A DNA stretch of 64,000 bases from contig CAKSIP010000003.1 in the NCBI GenBank assembly GCA_934462825.1, positions 1 through 64,000 on the forward strand, written 5' to 3'. This document shows, piece after piece, positions 52,950 to 59,904 of the stretch (position 1 is the first letter of the stretch; the number at the start of each line of letters is the position of its first letter). The DNA comes from an uncultured Eubacteriales bacterium (GTDB taxonomy: Bacteria; Bacillota; Clostridia; Oscillospirales; CAG-272). The position numbers and the translations under genes were made by a program. The notes below the pieces were generated by a model. It saw only the letters and a list, made by a program, of their open reading frames with translations, was not told where the DNA came from and did no database searches.

Positions 52950-54296
52950 ATGGCGCGTTTTACCGTTCCGCAATACATAACGGTGCATTTGGGTGCTCCG
53001 GATGCACCGGCTGAAAATGTTCGGGTTCCCTTTATTGATTATGTAAAAAATGTGGCTTCCAGCGAGATCTATCCGACATGGCCGGAAAATGCGTTGCGCG
53101 CCAATATGTATGCGCAGATTTCCTTTGCTTTGAATCGGGTGTACAGTGAATGGTACCGGAGCCGCGGCTACGATTTTGATATTACGTCCAGCACACGATA
53201 CGATCAGAAATTCGTCAAAGGGCGGGACATCTTTGACAGCGTTTCCAAAATTGCGGACGAGATTTTTAACGATTACATCGTTCGCCAGGGCATGGTACAG
53301 CCGCTGTTTGCGCAATATTGCAACGGAACGACCGTTACCTGCCGGGGACTTTCCCAATGGGGGACGGTCAGCTTAGCCGAGGAGGGACTGACGCCGTATG
53401 AAATTCTGCAATATTATTACGGGGATGACATCACGATTGTGTTCAATGCGCCCACGGCACCCACACTGCCGTCCTATCCCGGCTTCCCGCTGAAAAGAGG
53501 GAGCATCGGGGAGGATGTGCGTACCCTGCAACGACAGCTGAACCGCGTGAGCCGAAATTACCCCTCTATCCGACCGGAGTTGGCGCTGGACGGATATTTC
53601 GGCGCCAACACGGAGCAGACGGTGAAAAAATTTCAGACGACTTTTAATTTGGACGTGGACGGCGTGGTCGGAAAGGCAACGTGGTATAAGGTGAAGGCAA
53701 TTTTCAACGCCGTCAAGCGCATTGCCGACATTCAAAGCGAGGGACTTACGCTCAGCGAGGTGGATCGGATTTTCCGCGAGCTTCTCCGCCTCGGAGACAC
53801 CGGAATTGACGTGCAAAACCTGCAATATTATTTGGCGGTCGTGGCGTATTTTGACAATTCCATTCCGGCTCCGGTGGAAAACGGCGTGTTTGATCCTCAA
53901 ACGGAGGCGGCCGTGCGCGCCTTTCAGGCGAGCGAGGGGCTTCGGGCGGATGGAATTGTCGGTCGGGACACATGGGGCGCTTTGATCCGGCGGTATGACG
54001 CCCTGCTCGCCTCGTTGCCGGATCTTCTCGGCGATGACGCGGCTTATGTGTACCCCGGACGGTTTCTCTCTCTCGGAAGCACGGGGGAACCGGTGCTGGA
54101 GCTGCAAAAGCTGATCAATCGGGCGGCGGCGTCGGATCCGTCCATTCCTTCCGTCGCAGAGGACGGCGTGTATGGAGAGGAAACCGAAAAGGCCATCCGC
54201 GTCATTCAGCAGAAAAATGGTTTGGATGTTACCGGCGTGACGGGACTGACCACATGGGAGACGGTGGTGCGGCTGGCCACAGGAAAAGGAACATGA
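52950..54296 (+). CDS. SpoIID-like protein with three peptidoglycan-binding domains
   Basis: The 448-residue protein starts at the ATG eight bases after AAAGGAGG; an ATG two codons earlier is too close to that site. Residues 25-165 resemble the SpoIID/LytB domain, with YVKNVASSEIYP (Glu39 in the position of the SpoIID catalytic glutamate) and CRGLSQWGTVSLAEEGLTPYEILQYYY split over two strands. Three PG_binding_1 modules follow (about 175-245, 275-345, 365-445), each with the LQxxL...DGxFGxxTexAVxxFQ pattern. No signal peptide is seen. Probably a spore- or cortex-associated lytic transglycosylase working with the amidase before it. Confidence 0.85.
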   Translation: MARFTVPQYITVHLGAPDAPAENVRVPFIDYVKNVASSEIYPTWPENALRANMYAQISFALNRVYSEWYRSRGYDFDITSSTRYDQKFVKGRDIFDSVSKIADEIFNDYIVRQGMVQPLFAQYCNGTTVTCRGLSQWGTVSLAEEGLTPYEILQYYYGDDITIVFNAPTAPTLPSYPGFPLKRGSIGEDVRTLQRQLNRVSRNYPSIRPELALDGYFGANTEQTVKKFQTTFNLDVDGVVGKATWYKVKAIFNAVKRIADIQSEGLTLSEVDRIFRELLRLGDTGIDVQNLQYYLAVVAYFDNSIPAPVENGVFDPQTEAAVRAFQASEGLRADGIVGRDTWGALIRRYDALLASLPDLLGDDAAYVYPGRFLSLGSTGEPVLELQKLINRAAASDPSIPSVAEDGVYGEETEKAIRVIQQKNGLDVTGVTGLTTWETVVRLATGKGT

Positions 54297-54306
54297 ATTT
54301 TTATGC

Positions 54307-54342
54307 AAAATGCCCGGTTTGTCCGAAAACCGGGCATTTTTT
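54307..54342 (+). terminator. Intrinsic terminator of the ger-amidase-SpoIID run
   Basis: Fourteen-base stem AAAATGCCCGGTTT with its complement, six-base loop, then TTTTTT. Confidence 0.92.
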
Positions 54343-54376
54343 GCATTTTAAATGTTTTCTTTTTTAAAAGGAACGA

Positions 54377-54450
54377 TATAATGTAATATGACGGATTTTG
54401 CCATCGCCCGGCAAGGCGCAAAGCCGTAAAGCCGGTTATGTATGGAGTCA
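54377..54450 (+). promoter_or_regulatory. Candidate structured leader of the acyl carrier protein gene
   Basis: After a TATAAT box (54377-54382) the sequence forms four nested helices: TGAC/GTCA (54389, 54447), CCAT/ATGG (54401, 54442), CCGGC/GCCGG (54408, 54431) and GGC/GCC around loop GCAAA. The internal loops are short and purine-rich. It is not a riboswitch class I can name. It lies 31 bases before the ACP gene and could be a cis-regulatory RNA. Confidence 0.4.
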
Positions 54451-54480
54451 AAATAAATACGGAAAGAATGGAAAAAAAAG

Positions 54481-54753
54481 ATGAACGCAACGGTAAACTG
54501 TGAAAAAACGCTTTTGAAAATTAAACATGCTTGTTGTGAGGCCGTGCCCGATTTGAATGTGTCTGCGATTGATACGCAAACTCGTTTGCGGGAGGACTTG
54601 GCTTTAAATTCGCTGACCATGATGATGCTGGCCGTGGCCGTGGAGGAGGAATTTGATTTCCGCTTTGACGAGCTGCCCGAATTTCAGACCGTAGGAGATA
54701 TTTGCCATTACATAGAAGAACATGCCGATGGCACAGCGAATGCCCGTCCCTGA
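54481..54753 (+). CDS. acpP: Acyl carrier protein
   Basis: A 90-residue acidic four-helix ACP that carries acyl chains on 4'-phosphopantetheine. The attachment serine is Ser44 in LALNSLTMMML, where the usual Asp-Ser-Leu is Asn-Ser-Leu. The rest (LREDL before, VAVEEEFDFRFDELPEFQTVGD after) is typical. The ribosome site is a weak GGAAAAAAAAG. It precedes, after an HdeD-like gene, plsX, whose product takes acyl groups from ACP, so a fatty acid/phospholipid role is likely; a specialised carrier cannot be excluded given the Asn. Confidence 0.88.
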   Translation: MNATVNCEKTLLKIKHACCEAVPDLNVSAIDTQTRLREDLALNSLTMMMLAVAVEEEFDFRFDELPEFQTVGDICHYIEEHADGTANARP

Positions 54754-54890
54754 GATCGGATTGCGGCGAAACGATTACATTTTTTAGAAGATAAAAGAAA
54801 GGAGGGTTCGCTTCGGCGCGGCTTTGACTCAACGATGCTTGGACAATCCATAGGACGCCCCCGAAACGAAACCGATTGTAATTTTCGAGA

Positions 54891-55523
54891 ATGAAAAGGT
54901 TGGATATTGTAAAAGAGGCCAAGTATATGCACGTGGCCGCATCGGCCCTTTTGGTGGCGGTCGGTATTCTTCTGATGATATGGGACTATGAGCTGATTTT
55001 AGCGGTGCGCTATATGGTGGGAGGCGGCTTGATTGTGGCCGGACTGTCGAAAGTGTTTGGCTATTTTGCCAACGACTTGTACCGTTTGGCTTTTCAGTTT
55101 GATTTGGCCTTTGGGCTGCTGACCGCAATTCTCGGCTTGTTTGTCCTTTTCACGCAATTCAAAAATCCGACCTTTTTGGTGGGCGTGGTGGTTTTGTTCC
55201 TGTTGATCGACGGACTTTTGAAATTGCAGATCTCGGTGGACGCGCGACGCTTCGGGATGAAGCGGTGGGCGCTTTTGATGGTGTCGGCGGGGCTGGTTGT
55301 GGTGCTGAGTGGACTTTTGTTTTACGCCCTTTTGGACAGCCGGATTCTGAACCCCGTCAAGACCGTGGGGCTTGCGCTGATTGTGGATGGAGCAGAAAAC
55401 ATTTGGAACACGATGTACACGGTTCGTGTTCGCGCCCGCAAGAAAAACGCAACCGAAATGCTGGATCGGCTGGATTCGGCTTCGGGCAAACGAAAAGATG
55501 ATGCAAACGGAACGAAAGAGTAA
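54891..55523 (+). CDS. HdeD-like (DUF308) membrane protein
   Basis: A 210-residue protein with six predicted TM helices in pairs, including GILLMIWDYELILAVRYMVG and GLLTAILGLFVLF, the DUF308 repeat pattern known from HdeD and relatives. The hydrophilic C-terminus is Lys/Arg/Asp-rich. No clear ribosome site adjoins the ATG; it overlaps the stop of a possible 19-codon frame at 54835-54894, which might couple translation. Function unknown; acid resistance is known only for enterobacterial HdeD and should not be assumed. Confidence 0.75.
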   Translation: MKRLDIVKEAKYMHVAASALLVAVGILLMIWDYELILAVRYMVGGGLIVAGLSKVFGYFANDLYRLAFQFDLAFGLLTAILGLFVLFTQFKNPTFLVGVVVLFLLIDGLLKLQISVDARRFGMKRWALLMVSAGLVVVLSGLLFYALLDSRILNPVKTVGLALIVDGAENIWNTMYTVRVRARKKNATEMLDRLDSASGKRKDDANGTKE

Positions 55524-55527
55524 GACC

Positions 55528-56727
55528 ATGGAAACGGAAGTGCGTCAAATGCGTGAAATGCGTGAAAAGAAAATTGTATTGGATGTGTTCGGGAGCGATG
55601 CCCCGGAACGATTGATAGAAGGTCTGGCGGATGCGTCGGACTTTTTGAAAGAGAACCGCCTGACCGTTGTTTTGCCGGGGGATCCGTCTTTGTTAGAGAC
55701 ATGGCTGGAGCAATACGGCGTGGCACGGGAGGTAACGGAAATTTTGCCGGCTTCTCAAATGATCACCAACGATGACAGCCCGGCGATGGCCGTGCTTCGT
55801 AAAAAAGATGCTTCGCTGACGCGGGGCATTCGCTATTTGAAGGAGCAGGAACCGGCCATCGGCATGATCTCGGCCGGCAATACCGGGGCGCTTTTGGCCG
55901 GAAGCGTTTTGATTTTGGGACGGTTGCCCGGCGTGATTCTGCCGGCCTTGGCCACCTTTTTGCCGACCTTGGGGGATCACTACCCCTGTATGCTGGATTG
56001 CGGCGCTAACGTGGATTGCACACCGGTTCAGCTGACGCAGTTTGCCCTGATGGGAAGCGCGTTGGTGCAGTCTATGTACGGCCTAAAGGAGCCGACCTGT
56101 GCGCTCCTTTCCATCGGAACGGAGGATAAAAAGGGAAATGCTTTGAGCAAGGAAGCATTTGCCCGGCTCAAGGAGCTTCCCATCCGCTTTGTGGGCAACA
56201 TGGAGGCGCGGGATGCGCTGAGCGGCGCGTACGACGTGATCGTGTGCGACGGCTTTGCGGGCAATATCCTTTTGAAAACCATTGAAGGAACCGCTCACTT
56301 CATGATGGACATGATGGATCGCTATCTGGATATTTATTCCGGGGCCGCCTGCCACACGCAGACCTTTGCCGCAACCGATTCTGCCGAATATTCGGTGGAG
56401 AATTTTATGACGCCCAAGGCGAAAGCGCTGATTGACGGAAAAACCTATGACAATCGCTTTGCGCACCGCGCGGTGCAGGGACTGTCGATTGACATGGACT
56501 TGGGGGCGCGCGGCGGCGCGTTTCTTCTCGGCACCCACAAGATCGTGATGAAGATTCATGGAAGCTCGCAAAAGCACTCTGTGCTTTGCGCGTTGCGGCA
56601 GATTTTGGACGTGGAGCGCGGTGGCTTTATCGAACGGCAGCAAGACCTTTTGGAAAAGGCGCTGGCGGAAGAAATGCTGGAAAAGGCCGAGCAAAAAGAA
56701 AAACAAGACGCATCCGGCGAGCGATAA
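55528..56727 (+). CDS. plsX: Phosphate acyltransferase PlsX
   Basis: Converts acyl-ACP and phosphate to acyl-phosphate, the first step of phospholipid synthesis with PlsY. From the ATG at 55528 it has 399 residues. Family features are VLDVFGSDAPERLIEG (usually DAMGGDNAP), SAGNTGALLAGSVLILGR, MLDCGANVDCTP, IGTEDKKGN, FVGNMEARD and CDGFAGNILLKTIEG. It is about 65 residues longer than usual because of a C-terminal helical Glu/Lys tail. It starts four bases after the HdeD-like gene. The longer open frame upstream overlaps that gene and is not used. Confidence 0.9.
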   Translation: METEVRQMREMREKKIVLDVFGSDAPERLIEGLADASDFLKENRLTVVLPGDPSLLETWLEQYGVAREVTEILPASQMITNDDSPAMAVLRKKDASLTRGIRYLKEQEPAIGMISAGNTGALLAGSVLILGRLPGVILPALATFLPTLGDHYPCMLDCGANVDCTPVQLTQFALMGSALVQSMYGLKEPTCALLSIGTEDKKGNALSKEAFARLKELPIRFVGNMEARDALSGAYDVIVCDGFAGNILLKTIEGTAHFMMDMMDRYLDIYSGAACHTQTFAATDSAEYSVENFMTPKAKALIDGKTYDNRFAHRAVQGLSIDMDLGARGGAFLLGTHKIVMKIHGSSQKHSVLCALRQILDVERGGFIERQQDLLEKALAEEMLEKAEQKEKQDASGER

Positions 56728-56754
56728 AGCTTGGAACCGCAGAGAGGAGATCGC

Positions 56755-57873
56755 ATGATTGAAATTCGTAAAGTGAGAACCCCGGCCGAGATTCGGGCGT
56801 ATTTGAATTTGCCGTTGCAAATGTATAAAAATTGTCCGTATTTTGTTCCTCCGCTGTATGCGGACGAAAAGAAAATGTTCCGGGCTGACTACTATCAATA
56901 TAAAACCTGCGAGGCGGAGCATTTTCTCGCCTTGCGCGACGGCCGCCCGGTGGGACGAATCACGGCCATTATTCAGCATGTTTCCAATGAAAAAACAGGC
57001 GAAAAACGGCTGCGCTTTACCCATTTCGATGCGCCGGATGACCTGGAGGTGGCACGCGCGCTGTTTGACGCGGCCGAGGCTTTTGGACGAGAAAAGGGCA
57101 TGGAAAAGGTGTGCGGCCCGCTCAGCTTCAGCGATCTGGAGCGCGAGGGCCTGCTGATCGACGGGTTTGATCAGCTTTCCACGTTTGAGGAACAATACAA
57201 TTATGACTACTATGCCCGGTTGATTGAGGCCTGCGGGTACAGCAAAGAAGTGGATTGGTACGAATATTACCTGACATGCCCCGAAACCATTCCCGACATC
57301 TATCGCAAGACCGCCGAGCGGATGCTGGAAATGAACGGACTGCACGTCGCCACCGAGCGCAACAAACGCAAATTCATTGAAAAATACAAGGACGGAATTT
57401 TTCATTGCCTGGACGCCTGCTATGCACCGCTGTACGGAACGGTGCCGATGACGGAGGAAATGAAAAAGCAGATTGTCGATCAGTTTATGCTGATAATCCG
57501 TATTGATTTTGTGTCGGTGATTTGCGACAAGGACGAAAACGTGGTCGCCTTTGGCCTTTGCTTTCCGTCCATGGGAGAGGCGCTGGCCGGAACCAACGGA
57601 AAGCTCACGCCGCGCAATCTTTGCAGGCTTTTGCGTGCCGTGCGGAATCCGAAGGTGCTGGATCTCGGCTTGATCGCCGTTTTGCCGGAATACCGTTTGC
57701 GCGGCGTGAACGCATATTTCCTGTACGGCCTGATGAAGTGGATGAAGGAGCATGACATTGAGCATTTGGAGACGAATTTGTGCCTGGAATACAATCAAGC
57801 GGTGCAGTCGCAGTGGGACGTGTTCCCCCATCGGATTCATAAAAAAAGACGTTCGTATATTAAGACACTTTGA
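56755..57873 (+). CDS. GNAT-like N-acetyltransferase family protein
   Basis: A 372-residue protein starting at the ATG after GAGAGGAGATCGC. The N-terminal half (LNLPLQMYKNCPYFVPPLYADEKKMF) and the C-terminal half (LGLIAVLPEYRLRGVNAYFLYGLMKWMKE, with an acetyl-CoA-site-like R-L-R-G-V segment) match a family of large GNAT-fold proteins related to YghO that is widespread in Bacteroidota and Clostridia. No substrate is established. Located 28 bases after plsX, so a link to lipid metabolism is plausible but unproven. Confidence 0.75.
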   Translation: MIEIRKVRTPAEIRAYLNLPLQMYKNCPYFVPPLYADEKKMFRADYYQYKTCEAEHFLALRDGRPVGRITAIIQHVSNEKTGEKRLRFTHFDAPDDLEVARALFDAAEAFGREKGMEKVCGPLSFSDLEREGLLIDGFDQLSTFEEQYNYDYYARLIEACGYSKEVDWYEYYLTCPETIPDIYRKTAERMLEMNGLHVATERNKRKFIEKYKDGIFHCLDACYAPLYGTVPMTEEMKKQIVDQFMLIIRIDFVSVICDKDENVVAFGLCFPSMGEALAGTNGKLTPRNLCRLLRAVRNPKVLDLGLIAVLPEYRLRGVNAYFLYGLMKWMKEHDIEHLETNLCLEYNQAVQSQWDVFPHRIHKKRRSYIKTL

Positions 57874-57968
57874 GTCACAGCCGGGAAAGGAACTGCATAG
57901 AATGATACTGTGACAGCAATGGCGGCGGCCGCAAAAATCGGGCCAATGCCGGGAAGGATGGTAGAACG

Positions 57969-58127
57969 ATGTGCAGATCCGTACTGAAAAAACTGATTGG
58001 CTTTTGCGCGGTCAGCTTCGGCGCCGGGATTCTTCTTTCGTATATTTTGCCGGGGTTTTTATTGGCGTTTATTGAAGCGGCCGCTCTCATTACGGCCGGA
58101 TACCTTTTGTTGGTACACCCTTCTTAA
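57969..58127 (+). CDS. Small hydrophobic membrane protein (52 residues)
   Basis: Reads MCRSVLKKLIGFCAVSFGAG, then a hydrophobic run with ILPGF and IEAAALITAGYLLLV. It looks like two short TM helices separated by a Pro-Gly turn. GGAAGGATGG lies about ten bases before the ATG. It directly precedes the SpoVM-like gene by 60 bases. I do not recognise a named family; similar tiny membrane proteins occur in Clostridia. Confidence 0.6.
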   Translation: MCRSVLKKLIGFCAVSFGAGILLSYILPGFLLAFIEAAALITAGYLLLVHPS

Positions 58128-58187
58128 GAGGCTTTTCCATAAAAATATTGTGCAAACGGTATCGTACCGAAAACGAGGTGATGCGAA

Positions 58188-58295
58188 ATGAAAATTGTCA
58201 TCATGAAGTCTCCCGGATTTCTCTCTCCCTTTCTCAGAAAAATTTTCGGCGTGAAAAAGACAGCAAAAGACAGAAGAAAGAAAAAAGAATTTTAA
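58188..58295 (+). CDS. spoVM: Stage V sporulation protein SpoVM-like peptide
   Basis: A 35-residue peptide: MKIVIMKSPGFLSPFLRKIF followed by GVKK and a basic tail. It aligns with Bacillus SpoVM (MKFYTIKLPKFLGG start) at Met1-Lys2, Lys7, Pro9 and Phe11-Leu12, and has the same amphipathic-helix character. SpoVM senses the curved forespore membrane and anchors the coat ATPase SpoIVA. The tail of 10 or so basic residues is longer than in the 26-residue Bacillus form. GAGGTG lies seven bases upstream of the ATG. Together with the ger and SpoIID-like genes it supports spore formation. Confidence 0.8.
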   Translation: MKIVIMKSPGFLSPFLRKIFGVKKTAKDRRKKKEF

Positions 58296-58305
58296 ATAGC
58301 AAAAG

Positions 58306-58348
58306 GGGGAGTGTTAAAAAACTCAGGATGAGTTTTTTAACACTCCCC
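58306..58348. repeat. Dispersed hairpin family, copy 8
   Basis: Perfect 20-base stem GGGGAGTGTTAAAAAACTCA with loop GGA, between convergent spoVM and the next gene. The inner stem and loop are identical to copy 4, and the outer stem differs by paired changes. Confidence 0.8.
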
Positions 58349-58384
58349 AACGACATTGGTCTCAGCGGCGAAGGCGCCTTTGCG

Positions 58385-58927
58385 TCAGCCGCCGTGATTT
58401 TGCTGCAAGGCCGCCGCATTGTAGAGGCGGAAGGAGCAAAGCGCCTTGTCGATCAGCTGCAGGTACACGACGCAGTTGTCTCCGTTTTCATCCGAGCAAA
58501 AAACAGCATAGGCCTCGGCGCTGTCGAGCGAGGACACAAAATAAAATTCATGTTGAGGATCAAATTCATCCACGGCGCGTGCCGTGGCTTTTTCGTCAGC
58601 GGGAAGAACGCGCAAAACGTCGCGCATATCCAAAGTCAGAACCGTTTTGCGGGAGCGCCCCCCGTAAATCCGCGAAATGGTAAGAATACCGGCCTCGGCC
58701 ACATATTCGTATTCCACATTGACGTACCGCCAGGTGAAGAAGACTAACATCCATGTTGTCAAAGGAATCAGGGCAAGCAGCGGCACCAAAATCCGGGTAA
58801 GCAGGCCAAACACCAACCATAAAAGAACAAAAAGAACATAGCTCGCAAGCAACAGTCCGCGCCGAAGCTGCAACTTTGCGTTCTTTTTCGGTTGAATGAC
58901 ATATTCATATCTTTCAAAAGCGTCCAT
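58385..58927 (-). CDS. Small membrane protein, DUF6106-like
   Basis: From the ATG at 58927 a 180-residue protein: MDAFERYEYVIQPKK, two adjacent TM helices (about 25-75), then VNVEYEYVAEAGILTISRIYGGR, RKTVLTLDMRDV and an alpha/beta-like tail. This MD-F-E...NVEYEY...D pattern resembles an uncharacterised clostridial membrane family (DUF6106 from memory). A promoter lies at 59001-59029. The longer open frame upstream overlaps that promoter and is not coding. Function unknown. Confidence 0.65.
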   Translation of the reverse strand: MDAFERYEYVIQPKKNAKLQLRRGLLLASYVLFVLLWLVFGLLTRILVPLLALIPLTTWMLVFFTWRYVNVEYEYVAEAGILTISRIYGGRSRKTVLTLDMRDVLRVLPADEKATARAVDEFDPQHEFYFVSSLDSAEAYAVFCSDENGDNCVVYLQLIDKALCSFRLYNAAALQQNHGG

Positions 58928-59000
58928 GACAAGGAGAACCTCTCTTTTTGATAAAAAGGGAAACGTCCCGAAGGCCGTTTCGCTTATAATTGCACCTCTT

Positions 59001-59029
59001 ATTATACACGCTTTTGCTTTCCTTTGCAA
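59001..59029 (-). promoter_or_regulatory. Promoter of the DUF6106-like gene
   Basis: Minus strand TTGCAA, 17 bases, TATAAT. Confidence 0.8.
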
Positions 59030-59058
59030 GACGTGCCTGCGCAATTTTTATTATGGAC

Positions 59059-59087
59059 TTGATTTTTTGAGGGGAATCGTGTAAAAT
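59059..59087 (+). promoter_or_regulatory. Promoter of the DUF1836-LRR pair
   Basis: TTGATT, 17 bases, TAAAAT. The following TATGCGATAACACATATCGCATG forms, in parts, an inverted repeat (ATGCGAT/ATCGCAT, 59093-59112) that could be an operator. Confidence 0.65.
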
Positions 59088-59127
59088 AGTATGCGATAAC
59101 ACATATCGCATGAAAGGATACCGTCCA

Positions 59128-59904
59128 ATGAATGATCCGATGAAAAATCAAGAAGCTACCGTCCCATCGACCGATACGGACACACAACGCGGCCTTTTTC
59201 CCGAACTGACGGAATTGATGCGGGCGGCCGTGGCGGATGCCGATTTGCACAGCTTTGAAATCCCCTCGCTGGATCTCTATATTGATCAGATCCTTACGCT
59301 GGTTTCGGAAAAAAACGAAACGGCCGGCGCCCGGTACCGGGAAAATGTTTTGACGAAAACCATGGTGAACAACTATTCCAAAGAAGGCCTGATCAGCTCG
59401 ATTAAGGGAAAAAAATACACCAAGGAGCAAATTCTGCAAATTTTGTTGATTTGTTCGCTGAAAAATACCGTTTCCATCTCGGATGTCAAACGGATTTTGC
59501 AGGGCGTTTACGGAGAGGGCTTCAACGGCTCCGCGCTGGAGGAGAGCTATGAGCGTTATCTGGCTATCAAGGCGAAAAATCGGGATCGCGCCATGCTGGC
59601 GGCCGAGACGCTGATGCAGAAAGAAGAGCTGACGCTGACGGACAGCCGGGATTATTTTGTCGGCTTGCTTGGCCTTTTATCGCTTTCGGTTTATTTGAAA
59701 AATATCGCTCTCGTCATGATGGAAGCGCGCTACCCGGATCCCGCCGCCCGCGAGGAGGAAAAGGCGCGCACGGCGAAGGAAGCGCGCGAGCGCGAGAAGG
59801 AAGATAAAGAAAAGGACAAAGATAAAGATAAAGATAAAGAAAAAGACAAAGATAAAAAAGGAAAGGCAGGGGAATCGGGCAATGTTCGTAAGCAATCCAA
59901 GTAA
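59128..59904 (+). CDS. DUF1836 family protein with (DK)n tail
   Basis: The 258-residue product from the ATG at 59128 (AAAGGA nine bases upstream; the ATG at 59110 lacks a site). The central part matches DUF1836: FEIPSLDLYIDQILTLV, LTKTMVNNYSKEGLI, KKYTKEQILQILLICSLKN and VSISDVKRIL, a winged-helix/MerR-like arrangement suggesting a DNA-binding regulator. The C-terminal 55 residues are charged, with an Asp-Lys/Glu-Lys repeat encoded by about nine GAYAAA-type hexamers. An inverted repeat between promoter and start may be an autoregulatory operator. Its 3' end overlaps the LRR gene by 23 bases. Confidence 0.8.
   Translation: MNDPMKNQEATVPSTDTDTQRGLFPELTELMRAAVADADLHSFEIPSLDLYIDQILTLVSEKNETAGARYRENVLTKTMVNNYSKEGLISSIKGKKYTKEQILQILLICSLKNTVSISDVKRILQGVYGEGFNGSALEESYERYLAIKAKNRDRAMLAAETLMQKEELTLTDSRDYFVGLLGLLSLSVYLKNIALVMMEARYPDPAAREEEKARTAKEAREREKEDKEKDKDKDKDKEKDKDKKGKAGESGNVRKQSK
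59803..59856 (+). repeat. Hexanucleotide coding repeat in the DUF1836 gene
   Basis: Nine units of GATAAA, GACAAA or GAAAAR encode the (DK/EK)n tail. It is similar to the (GATAAA)x4 tract in gerC. Confidence 0.75.

Noticed and set aside
54389..54450. GEMM (cyclic di-GMP-I) riboswitch before acpP
   Set aside because: GGCGCAAAGCC resembles part of the core, but the rest of the conserved helices and the second binding strand are missing.
54835..54894. A 19-codon frame ending on the ATG of the HdeD-like gene
   Set aside because: Its ATG is about 30 bases from the only good ribosome site, so it is mentioned with that gene but not called as a gene.
57874..58187. Sigma-E-type promoter before the SpoVM-like gene
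   Set aside because: CATAGAAT and AATATT-like boxes occur, but none pair with a partner at the right spacing well enough to call.
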